From an uncultured Bacilli bacterium (GTDB taxonomy: Bacteria > Bacillota_I > Bacilli_A > RF39 > UBA660), in contig CANQUW010000010.1 of assembly GCA_947627145.1 (NCBI GenBank), positions 1 through 18,092 on the forward strand: DNA of 18,092 nucleotides, read 5' to 3'. This document shows positions 1 through 8,986 of the stretch, one piece after another; the stretch's first letter is position 1; each line of letters begins with the position of its first letter. The notes below the pieces were generated by a model. The model saw nothing but the letters and a program-made list of their open reading frames with translations. It did no database searches and had not been told where the DNA came from. Position numbers and translations under genes: made by a program.

Positions 1-695
1 TGTCTTTCTCTTTCTTTTTCAAGACTTAATTTAACATTGTTAATTGAACCAATATTTTTTATTTCTACTTTAGTACCAAATGGATCAGATTCATTTTTTC
101 TTAGTGAAATATTGGCATCACATCTCATTGAACCTTCTTCCATTTTACAATCACTTATATCAGCATATAGAAGTAGACTTCTTAGTTTTTCAATGTAGAG
201 TTTTGCTTCTTCAGGAGAAGATATACATGGTTTGGTAACTATTTCAATTAAAGGTACTCCCGCTCTATTGAAGTCTAGTAGAGTAACATTTTTTCTATGA
301 GTACTTTTACATGTATCTTCTTCTATATGTAGTTCTTCTATTTCTATTTTTTTAGGTTTTCCATCTATTTCTATTTCAACATATCCATCGTATCCAATTG
401 GAGTACGAGCTTGAGTTATTTGATAATTTTTAGGATTATCTGGGTAGAAATAGTTTTTACGGTCAAAATACATTTCACGTCTAATATTACAATTTAGAAC
501 TTTACATGCTTTTATTGCAAGGCGTACTACTTCTTTATTTAAAGTAGGAAGTGTTCCTGGATAACCTAAGTCAACTATATTGGTAAGAGAGTTAGCACTT
601 TCTCCATATCCATTTACACTATTTGAGAATATTTTAGTATTTGTTTTAAGTTCTACGTGTACTTCTATTCCTATTGTGTTTAAATAATTACTCAT
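1..695 (-). CDS. gatB: GatB, Asp-tRNA(Asn)/Glu-tRNA(Gln) amidotransferase subunit B (partial, N-terminal part)
   Basis: GatB is the kinase/tRNA-binding subunit of the GatCAB amidotransferase. It phosphorylates the side chain of Glu misacylated on tRNA(Gln) (or Asp on tRNA(Asn)), and GatA-derived ammonia then converts it to the amide. The frame starts with ATG at 693-695 and remains open to the left edge, giving about 231 codons. The decoded start reads MSNYLNTIGIEVHVEL, with the GatB IGxExHxxL signature, followed by MYFDRKNYFYPDNPKNYQIT, another GatB hallmark. The start lies inside the end of gatA, with an 8-base overlap, so translation is very probably coupled. The C-terminal helical and YqeY-like domains are outside the window. 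Order gatC-gatA-gatB is the usual Bacillota operon. Identification is firm; whether it serves Gln, Asn or both cannot be told from here. Confidence 0.96.
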   Translation of the reverse strand, partial: MSNYLNTIGIEVHVELKTNTKIFSNSVNGYGESANSLTNIVDLGYPGTLPTLNKEVVRLAIKACKVLNCNIRREMYFDRKNYFYPDNPKNYQITQARTPIGYDGYVEIEIDGKPKKIEIEELHIEEDTCKSTHRKNVTLLDFNRAGVPLIEIVTKPCISSPEEAKLYIEKLRSLLLYADISDCKMEEGSMRCDANISLRKNESDPFGTKVEIKNIGSINNVKLSLEKERER

Positions 696-2148
696 CATTC
701 TCACCTACCTTTGGATCTAAATCTAAGTCTAGTGTCTTTTCTATGTAACTTCCTAATTTATAAATGTTTGCTTCATCGAAAGGAGATGCGATTATTTGCA
801 TACCTATTGGTAGATTTTCTTCATCAAAACCTATTGGAAGTGACATTGCTGGAAGTCCTGCCATATTAACTGGTATTGTTAGAATATCATCTAAGAAACT
901 TTTAACAGCATCATCTAAGTCTTTATCTAGAGGATATGCAGAAGTTGTTGTTGTAGGTCCGATAATTAAATCATATTTTTCAAATGTTTTTAAGAAACTT
1001 TTTCTAACATCATCTCTTATTTGTAGAGCTTTATTATAATAAATTTTCGCATTTTCTCCACTAAGTAGGTAACTACCAATCATGATTCTTCTTTTTACTT
1101 CACTTCCAAAACCTATCTTTCTAGTTTTTAAATATAAGTCTTCATAGTTTTTAGGTTCAGGATAAGAATATCCATAACGTACTCCATCAAAGCGAGCAAG
1201 ATTACTACTTGCTTCTCCCATAGCAATTATTTGATAAAGTGTTACACATTTATCAATATAGTCTATATCAACATAATCTATAGTACAGTTTTTACTTTTT
1301 AAGATATCAATTATACTATCTAGTTTTTCTCTTATTTCTTTATCGATACTTTCACTAACATAAAATTTTGGAATAGCAATTTTCATGCCACTTATATCTT
1401 CTCCAATTAGTCTTGTAAAATCTTCTTCATCTCTTTTTACACTTGTTAAATCCATATCAGAGTGTCCAACTATGGCATTTAAAAGTAATGCGTTTTCATA
1501 GACGTTTCTTGTCATTGGTCCGATTTGGTCTAGACTTGATGCAAAAGCGATAAGTCCGTTACGAGATACGCGACCATAAGTTGGCTTAAGTCCTACTATT
1601 CCACAGAAACTTGATGGTTGTCTTATACTTCCTCCAGTATCACTACCTAAGGCGAATGGTACGATTCTACTACTTACTCCTGCAGCACTTCCTCCGCTTG
1701 AACCACCTGGAACACGTTTTTTATTCCATGGATTTTTAACTGGTCCAAAGTATGAAGTTCTGTTGCTTGACCCCATCGCAAATTCATCCATATTGGCTTT
1801 ACCAATAATAATCATATTCTTATCTTTTATTTTTTTTACAACATCAGCATCTTCAATTGGAATAAAATTATCTAACATGTGAGATGCCGCAGTTGTGCGT
1901 AAGTCTTTGGTATTCATATTATCTTTTATAATTATAGGCATACCAAAAAGTAAGGAATCAACTTCTTTTTTGTCTAACTCCTCAGCTTCTTTTAAAGCAT
2001 TATCTTTATTTAAAGTAATAAAACAATTTAAGTCTTTATTTTTTTCTATTCTTTCAAATGATTCATTTATTAAGTCAACAACTTTTATTTCTTTTGTTTT
2101 TAATAATTCGTTTATTTTAGTTATAGGTAAATCTAAATATTTAGTCAC
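688..2148 (-). CDS. gatA: GatA, glutamyl/aspartyl-tRNA amidotransferase subunit A
   Basis: GatA is the amidase subunit that hydrolyses glutamine and feeds ammonia to GatB. The 486-residue length matches the family. The amidase-signature Ser-cisSer-Lys triad is visible: K75 in PIIIKDN, S150 in the GGSSGGSAAG block, and S174 in GSDTGGSIRQPS. The spacing of 24 between the two serines is canonical. The start codon is GTG at 2146-2148, overlapping the end of gatC by 8 bases. A GGTGAT ribosome site lies just upstream inside gatC and decides this start. The gene ends overlapping the gatB start. All three subunits are therefore made from one mRNA by translational coupling. Nothing is missing or odd apart from the GTG start. 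Identification is essentially certain. Confidence 0.98.
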   Translation of the reverse strand: MTKYLDLPITKINELLKTKEIKVVDLINESFERIEKNKDLNCFITLNKDNALKEAEELDKKEVDSLLFGMPIIIKDNMNTKDLRTTAASHMLDNFIPIEDADVVKKIKDKNMIIIGKANMDEFAMGSSNRTSYFGPVKNPWNKKRVPGGSSGGSAAGVSSRIVPFALGSDTGGSIRQPSSFCGIVGLKPTYGRVSRNGLIAFASSLDQIGPMTRNVYENALLLNAIVGHSDMDLTSVKRDEEDFTRLIGEDISGMKIAIPKFYVSESIDKEIREKLDSIIDILKSKNCTIDYVDIDYIDKCVTLYQIIAMGEASSNLARFDGVRYGYSYPEPKNYEDLYLKTRKIGFGSEVKRRIMIGSYLLSGENAKIYYNKALQIRDDVRKSFLKTFEKYDLIIGPTTTTSAYPLDKDLDDAVKSFLDDILTIPVNMAGLPAMSLPIGFDEENLPIGMQIIASPFDEANIYKLGSYIEKTLDLDLDPKVGENDE

Positions 2149-2437
2149 TTATCATCACCGGTACCTTTATAAAGTCACCACTTTTGTTTGGAGCATTTTT
2201 TAAAACTTCTTTAGGCTCTAGCATATCACCTTTTTCATCTTCTCTTAAAGTTGTATTATGCTCAAGTGGTGCGATTAGTATATCTTCGTCGTTAACTTTT
2301 ATATCATTCATCTTTTCTACTTCATTTAAAATTTGTTTTAATTTTATTTTATAGTTTTCAAGTTCATCATTATCTATTTCAATTCTTGCGAGATGCGCAA
2401 CATGAAATACTTCTTCATCTGTTAATTTATTTTCCAT
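2141..2437 (-). CDS. gatC: GatC, glutamyl/aspartyl-tRNA amidotransferase subunit C
   Basis: GatC is the small subunit that wraps around the GatA-GatB interface and stabilises the transamidosome. The 98-residue length is normal. The N-terminal VFHVAHLARIEI motif (residues 10-21) is diagnostic, followed by the LKQILNEVEKMNDIKV segment and the late LREDE motif. ATG at 2435-2437 is preceded by a perfect AGGAGG at good spacing. It is the first gene of the gatCAB operon: a promoter is recognisable just upstream and the preceding gene is closed by a strong terminator. Confidence 0.96.
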   Translation of the reverse strand: MENKLTDEEVFHVAHLARIEIDNDELENYKIKLKQILNEVEKMNDIKVNDEDILIAPLEHNTTLREDEKGDMLEPKEVLKNAPNKSGDFIKVPVMISD

Positions 2438-2461
2438 AGGAGTCCTCCTTTTACATATGAT

Positions 2462-2490
2462 ATTATACCATAAATAGACATTATTCTAAA
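2462..2490 (-). promoter_or_regulatory. Sigma-70-type promoter of gatCAB
   Basis: On the minus strand a perfect -10 TATAAT (plus 2462-2467) lies 17 bases from a -35-like TTTAGA (plus 2485-2490), about 25 bases upstream of the gatC start. It lies directly downstream of the pepD terminator, so gatCAB is probably an independent transcription unit. Confidence 0.75.
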
Positions 2491-2523
2491 GAAAAATAAT
2501 TCTTTTACTTAAAAAGAATTATT
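2489..2523 (-). terminator. Rho-independent terminator after pepD
   Basis: A perfect 12-bp inverted repeat (2495-2506 with 2512-2523, 5-base loop) is followed on the minus strand by a T-rich tract (TTTCTTT). It sits 7 bases beyond the pepD stop codon and separates pepD from gatCAB. Confidence 0.88.
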
Positions 2524-2530
2524 ATATATT

Positions 2531-3937
2531 TTAGTCTAGGTTATTTATTAAATCCAATAAAGTTTCTAACAAGCTTTTACAAGAATCAAGATATAGTGTT
2601 TCATTTGGAGTATGAACATCTTTGATATCTGGACCTATTGATATCATATCTAAGTGAGGTAGTTTTTTATAAATTATACCACACTCTACTCCTGCATGAA
2701 TATCACATAAAATAGGTTCTTCGCTGTTATGGAATTTTTTATATGAAGAAATATATTTATCTCTTAATTTAGAAATTGGATTATATATCCATCCTGGATA
2801 ATCACTACTTTCTTCAATACTAAAATTTAGAGATGTTGCGAGATTATTATTTTCTTCTTTATATTTTTCTTTTTTAGAATCATCATTTGATCTTAGAGAT
2901 TCTTTTATTAGACATTTACCATTTTCTATTTTTACTACTCCAATATTTCCTGATACTTCAGGACTTTCTTTTATATATTTGTTATATTCAATTACATTTT
3001 GTTTTAAGTTAGTTATAAGTGTTATTATATTTTTACTTTCTTTTGTACTTATACTTTTATAATTTTTATTTTCTATTTTTTCACATGATACTTCTAGAGT
3101 AGAATCTTCTTTTGTAAAAGTTATTTCTGATAATTTTTTATTTATTATATCTTTTATATTTTTAGTTGGTGTTGTAAATATTACTTTGGTATTATTTGCG
3201 ATAGCATTATCTTTAGAACCACCTATAAAAGATATTATTTTTATATTTTCTAGAGCTTTTAAAAGAGTTGCCGCAAGGAGATTAGAGTTCATTCTATCTT
3301 TTGCAATATCTACTCCTGAGTGTCCTCCATAAAGATTAGATATCGATAAAGAGTATATATCATCTGTTACTTTTTTTTGTTTTAGGTCTTTTGTATATTC
3401 TAAAGTTATTCCTCCTGCACATCCAACGATGGCAGTATTTTCTTCTTCTCCATCTAAATTTATTAAGTAACTTGCATTGATATCAGAATAGTCAAATTCT
3501 TTAGCACCGTTCATTCCTGTTTCTTCTGATGTTGTGAAGAGACATTCAATTGGGCTTTCTATTTCTCTATCATCTAGAAGTAACATTAGAAAAGCAACTC
3601 CTATTCCATCATCTGCACCTAAAGTTGTATCTTTTGCGTGTAGTGTATTTTTATCTTCTATTATTTCTATTTGATCTTTTGTAAAATCATGTTTACTATT
3701 ATTTATTTTAGTGCATACCATATCTGTATGTGCTTGAAAGAGAATAGTTTTTTTGTTGTTGATTCCATCCTTTTTAATTAAGACATTATTATATTTATCT
3801 TTTCTATAGTATAAGTTTCTTTCTTTTGCAAAATCACATAAAAAGTCCGCAATTTGTTCTTCACTTCCAGAGTTTCTTGGTATTTTAGAAATATCTTTAA
3901 AAAAATTTATTAGTTTATTATATTTTTCTTCTAACAT
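2531..3937 (-). CDS. pepD: PepD-type aminoacyl-histidine dipeptidase (M20 metallopeptidase)
   Basis: Cytosolic di-zinc M20-family exopeptidase, expected to cleave Xaa-His and other dipeptides (beta-Ala-His dipeptidase / PepD). Visible M20 landmarks are H70 and D72 in ILFQAHTDMV, the bridging Asp in LGADDGIGV (109-110), the Glu pair in TTSEETGM (138-139), a GGHSGVDI dimerisation-domain motif, and a C-terminal HAGVECGI metal-site motif. The 469-residue length is close to E. coli PepD. The open frame extends a further 22 codons upstream, but the start is placed at ATG 3935-3937 because it has an excellent AAGGAGG site, and the upstream extension runs through the preceding gene's terminator. The gene has terminators on both sides and looks monocistronic. 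Substrate range is inferred from the family. Confidence 0.92.
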   Translation of the reverse strand: MLEEKYNKLINFFKDISKIPRNSGSEEQIADFLCDFAKERNLYYRKDKYNNVLIKKDGINNKKTILFQAHTDMVCTKINNSKHDFTKDQIEIIEDKNTLHAKDTTLGADDGIGVAFLMLLLDDREIESPIECLFTTSEETGMNGAKEFDYSDINASYLINLDGEEENTAIVGCAGGITLEYTKDLKQKKVTDDIYSLSISNLYGGHSGVDIAKDRMNSNLLAATLLKALENIKIISFIGGSKDNAIANNTKVIFTTPTKNIKDIINKKLSEITFTKEDSTLEVSCEKIENKNYKSISTKESKNIITLITNLKQNVIEYNKYIKESPEVSGNIGVVKIENGKCLIKESLRSNDDSKKEKYKEENNNLATSLNFSIEESSDYPGWIYNPISKLRDKYISSYKKFHNSEEPILCDIHAGVECGIIYKKLPHLDMISIGPDIKDVHTPNETLYLDSCKSLLETLLDLINNLD

Positions 3938-3956
3938 ATTTTCCTCCTTTTTAATT

Positions 3957-3983
3957 AAGAAAAATAACCATATTAAATGGTTA
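3957..3983 (-). terminator. Rho-independent terminator after the OB-fold membrane protein gene
   Basis: A 7-bp stem TAACCAT/ATGGTTA (3965-3971 with 3977-3983, 5-base loop) is followed on the minus strand by TTTTTCTT. It lies 3 bases after the stop of the upstream gene, and it also argues against the longer pepD start. Confidence 0.8.
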
Positions 3984-3986
3984 CTT

Positions 3987-4631
3987 CTATTCCATAAAGG
4001 CATCTTTTATTGTTAATTTATTTGGACTAGTGCGTGTCGCTACACTATATTTATCTATTGTTCCAATTACTGTTACTTCACTTCCAACAATATTGTTTAT
4101 TACATCCTCACCTTTAGCCATTTTACATATTATATCAAGAGTATAATTACCACCATCTGGGTCTTGATATTTGATTAAGGCTTCATTTGAATCTAGATGT
4201 GTTTCTTCTAGTTTGGCAGTTATTTTTACAAAACGACCTTTAAATTTTTTATAACTAGCATCCGGATTATCTCTAAAAGTAAGCGCTAAATCTATTGGAG
4301 TTGCAACTGTTGGAGATGCGCTGTAAGTCATGAGCCAACTACCAATTACCATATCTCTTCTTCCTACTTTTTGATGATATTTTATAACTTTATAACCAAG
4401 TCCATAATATACTTTTGTTCCACCATCATCATATGTTTTTAATGGAATAGCAAAGTATGGTCCTTTTTTATATTTTTTTACATTAATATAATCTACAGAT
4501 ATCATAATAGTAAAAATAACTATTATTATTAATAATATATTCAATGTTCTTATTACTCTTTTTTCACTATTTGATTGTAAGTTAATGGCATTAATAGCAG
4601 TCTTAACTTCTTTCTTTTTAAATAAACTCAC
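3987..4631 (-). CDS. Membrane-anchored protein with C-terminal OB-fold-like domain, function unknown
   Basis: I do not recognise a named family with confidence. The protein begins with a short basic cytosolic segment, has one hydrophobic helix (roughly residues 27-48, rich in I/L/V), and an extracytoplasmic remainder. The last 90 residues (FKGRFVKITAKLEE ... VTVIGTIDKYSV) have the strand pattern of a small OB fold, reminiscent of the tRNA_anti-like family of membrane-tethered OB domains. The frame could begin at GTG 4638-4640, but that codon lies inside the best ribosome site (AGAGGTGAGG). GTG 4629-4631, three codons further in, has correct spacing and is preferred. The gene follows ligA after a short gap, with its own weak promoter possible, and is closed by a terminator. 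A nucleic-acid role is not implied: membrane-tethered OB folds have varied jobs. Confidence 0.65.
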   Translation of the reverse strand: MSLFKKKEVKTAINAINLQSNSEKRVIRTLNILLIIIVIFTIMISVDYINVKKYKKGPYFAIPLKTYDDGGTKVYYGLGYKVIKYHQKVGRRDMVIGSWLMTYSASPTVATPIDLALTFRDNPDASYKKFKGRFVKITAKLEETHLDSNEALIKYQDPDGGNYTLDIICKMAKGEDVINNIVGSEVTVIGTIDKYSVATRTSPNKLTIKDAFME

Positions 4632-4655
4632 AAGCCTCACCTCTTACTCTTATTA

Positions 4656-4671
4656 TTTAGTATACACTAAA
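4656..4671. promoter_or_regulatory. 16-bp hyphenated palindrome over a possible -10 box
   Basis: TTTAGT-4 bases-ACTAAA lies between ligA and the OB-fold membrane protein gene. On the minus strand it contains TATACT, a plausible -10 element, but no convincing -35 is seen. No U-tract follows, so it is more like an operator than a terminator. Confidence 0.4.
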
Positions 4672-4684
4672 TATTCTTTTTTTT

Positions 4685-7045
<2,361 letters not shown>

Positions 7046-7049
<4 letters not shown>

Positions 7050-8155
7050 GATTTCTCCTTTTTATAAAAGTATTTTTCTATAAGTCTTTGTATTTTTCTT
7101 TGAGAACCATATTTAAATCCAAATTGATATGTTGATATTGATGAGAAAGCACTCTGTAGTGATATTTTATCATGGTCATATAAGTATCTTACTTCTTTTA
7201 TTCTTCTTTTTACTCTTCTTTTAGTATCTCCCGCTACATTTATTACTGTTTTTTTATTTATTATTCTAAATCTATATCCACAAAAGGTAAATCCTTCTTT
7301 TATGTTTGTAATATTTGTTTTCTTTTTATTGACATGAAGTTTATACTTTTCTTCCAATATATTTATTATTTTATCTCTTGCTTCTTTTAATTCATCTAAA
7401 TCATCCCAAAGTATTACAAAGTCATCCATATATCTTAAATAATATTTTAAATGGAAATCATGTACTATTTGATGGTCTAATTCATTTAGATAATAGATTG
7501 CGAGAAACTGACTTGTCATATTTCCTATTGGAAGACCTTTACCTTTTTCATAATAAGGAATAGCATTTATTTCACTATGCCTTTCTGTTGTACGAGATAA
7601 TTCTAAGTTTTTTAAGTTATCTATTTGTCTATTGATATATGGGAAATTAGTACTATTTATTATTACTTCCATCATTTCAAATTCTTCATCTGTTAAATAT
7701 TTTCTTAACATATTTTTTAATACTTCATGATCAATACTATAAAAATATTTTGATATATCTAGTTTTAAAACATAGCAATCTTTTTTATATTTAAACTTTT
7801 CTAAATATCCTTTTAACATATCTAGTGCATAATCTCTTCCCATATCTTTTCTAGTTGCAGCATTTCTTGGATCTAAGAATCTTTCTAACTTAGGCATTAA
7901 AATGTATCTTGCAGCATAGTGATTTATAAGTTTATCTTTAATATTTAAAGACATAATAATTCTATATTTAGGATATTTTATAATAAATATATTATATTTC
8001 ATAGACTTATATAAATTATTATTTATAACATAACATATTTTAGTAATATTCATAGATAAGAATCTTTCAAATCTATATATTTTTCTTTTATTTTTTGTAT
8101 TCTTTTTTATTTCGTTATTGAATAAATCTAACATTGTTTGATAATTAACTTTCAT
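7046..8155 (-). CDS. Reverse transcriptase, diversity-generating-retroelement (DGR)-like
   Basis: RNA-directed DNA polymerase of 369 residues. Palm motifs in order: D133 in VLKLDISKYFYSID (motif A, first metal Asp); LPIGNMTSQFLA at 209-219, where IGNxTSQ replaces the QGxxxSP seen in group II intron and retron RTs; YMDDFVIL at 242-249 with the catalytic Asp pair; and FCGYRF at 291-296 (motif near thumb). The RNAATRKDMG segment near residue 98 corresponds to the fingers/RT2 region. There is no maturase X domain or HNH endonuclease, so it is not a group II intron. The start overlaps the preceding Avd-like gene by 11 bases; the stop is TGA in an ATGA junction with the next gene. DGR RTs copy a template RNA with adenine mutagenesis into a variable repeat. 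IGNxTSQ plus adjacent Avd-like and MSL-like genes make this the best family guess, but no template repeat was found. Confidence 0.93.
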
Positions 8156-8489
8156 CGCTATTTACCCATCCATAAATCATTTTTTGCATTTCTTCTATTT
8201 GTCTACAACCTTTATTTAGTTTTTTTTCACTTATACATTGTTTATGGTAACTTTCTTCTAAATAAAAATCTAACATACTAATCTTTGTAAGCATTAATTT
8301 TTGTTTATAAAGTCTATTTTCTTCAAGTAAATTAGTTATAAATATTAATTCTAATAGGTCATAACTTGTATTAATAAGTCTATCTTTTAATATAAATTCT
8401 TTTCTTGGATAGTTTATTATGATTTCATTTACAAATACAATAAATTCTTTACATTTTGTCACTAGTTTAAATCTATCATTTTTATTCAT
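8145..8489 (-). CDS. Avd-like four-helix-bundle protein, RT accessory
   Basis: Small, basic, predicted all-helical protein of about 114 residues, resembling the Avd / S23-type four-helix-bundle family. Supporting features are the NYPRKEFILKDRL block, equivalent to the FPKxExYxLxxRI signature between helices 1 and 2, the helix DLLELIFITNLLEEN, and a C-terminal EEMQKMIYGWVNS, a typical family ending with Trp. In DGRs, Avd forms a positively charged pentameric barrel that binds the RT and template RNA. ATG at 8487-8489 is chosen over ATG 8499-8501 because GAGGTT is correctly spaced only for the inner one. It overlaps the stop of the preceding gene by 8 bases and the RT start by 11, so all are translationally coupled. 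The family assignment is by pattern only. Confidence 0.78.
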   Translation of the reverse strand: MNKNDRFKLVTKCKEFIVFVNEIIINYPRKEFILKDRLINTSYDLLELIFITNLLEENRLYKQKLMLTKISMLDFYLEESYHKQCISEKKLNKGCRQIEEMQKMIYGWVNSDES

Positions 8490-8853
8490 AAATAACCTCA
8501 TTTATAAATTTCATTATTTTTCTTATTTTGGCATTTGGTAAAGCTTTTATTGCATCTATTAATTCTTCTTCACGTTTTTTTTGTTCACATGATTTTTTAC
8601 CTAGTTCTAGATATTTTTGATATTGATTTTTCTTTTTGAAATCTTTTTTTTCTACTTCTTTATCTTTTTGAATTATCACATAGCTTATCTTTTTATCCTC
8701 TAAATTATTTTGGACTTTTCCAAGTACATTTACTGGAAATCCTACTCTTCCTTTACTAATTTTGTAGCTACTTACAGCATGAAGTACATAGGCATCGTTT
8801 TCGTAGGCAGTGTAGAATTTACCTTGTCTTCTTATTTTTACATGCTCTTTCAT
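8482..8853 (-). CDS. MSL-type protein (MutS N-terminal-domain-like), RT accessory
   Basis: First gene of the RT cassette, 123 residues, soluble. The N-terminal half resembles the mismatch-recognition domain I of MutS: GKFYTAYENDAYVLHAV matches the GxFYExxxxDA pattern, then KGRVGFPVNVLGKVQNNL matches the xVPMAGVP...L segment, then ISYVIIQKDKEVEKKD, the strand that carries the domain onward. None of the rest of MutS (connector, lever, ATPase) is present. The C-terminal 50 residues are Lys/Glu-rich and probably helical. Stand-alone MutS-like (MSL) proteins are a reported DGR accessory class, alongside Avd and HRDC. ATG at 8851-8853 has an AGGAG site. Binding of nucleic acid is inferred from the fold; mismatch recognition is not implied. 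Confidence 0.72.
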   Translation of the reverse strand: MKEHVKIRRQGKFYTAYENDAYVLHAVSSYKISKGRVGFPVNVLGKVQNNLEDKKISYVIIQKDKEVEKKDFKKKNQYQKYLELGKKSCEQKKREEELIDAIKALPNAKIRKIMKFINEVIYE

Positions 8854-8874
8854 TTTAAAAATTCTCCTATTTTT

Positions 8875-8911
8875 AATATTCTACTACTTGATTTTTTAAA
8901 TCACTACTACT
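8875..8911 (-). promoter_or_regulatory. Leader/promoter region of the RT cassette with repeat-flanked palindrome
   Basis: On the plus strand an 8-base direct repeat CTACTACT (8881-8888 and 8904-8911) flanks a perfect 6-bp hyphenated palindrome TGATTT-3-AAATCA (8889-8903). On the minus strand TAGAAT, a plausible -10, overlaps the inner repeat copy about 25 bases before the MSL start. No clear -35 is seen. The arrangement looks like a regulator binding site over the cassette promoter. Confidence 0.5.
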
Positions 8912-8920
8912 CGATACACT

Positions 8921-8983
8921 AATTAAAACAAAATAAGACCATAATCTTTCGGTGCAGTACCGACTAGATTAATAGTCTTATTT
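8921..8983 (-). terminator. Three-tier hairpin terminator after the Ig-like protein gene
   Basis: Arms AAATAAGAC/GTCTTATTT (8931-8939 with 8975-8983), then TAATCT/AGATTA (8942-8947 with 8966-8971), then TCGGT/ACCGA (8949-8953 with 8959-8963) around a 5-base loop. Twenty base pairs are interrupted by small internal loops. On the minus strand it is followed by T-rich TGTTTTAATT and begins 3 bases after the stop codon. It is longer and more GC-rich at the tip than any other terminator here. It may double as a structured RNA. Confidence 0.72.
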
Positions 8984-8986
8984 AAT

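Noticed and set aside
3938..4003. Longer PepD with 22 extra N-terminal residues
   Set aside because: The extension crosses a clear terminator hairpin and the end of the preceding gene, and a perfect ribosome site marks the inner ATG.
8490..8501. Upstream ATG for the Avd-like protein
   Set aside because: It lacks a ribosome site; the GAGGTT site is spaced for the ATG four codons downstream.
8854..8986. Template repeat of a DGR in the gap before the MSL gene
   Set aside because: Compared by eye with the 3' end of the Ig-like gene and with other gene ends. Only short T-rich similarities were found, no extended identity with adenine-specific differences.
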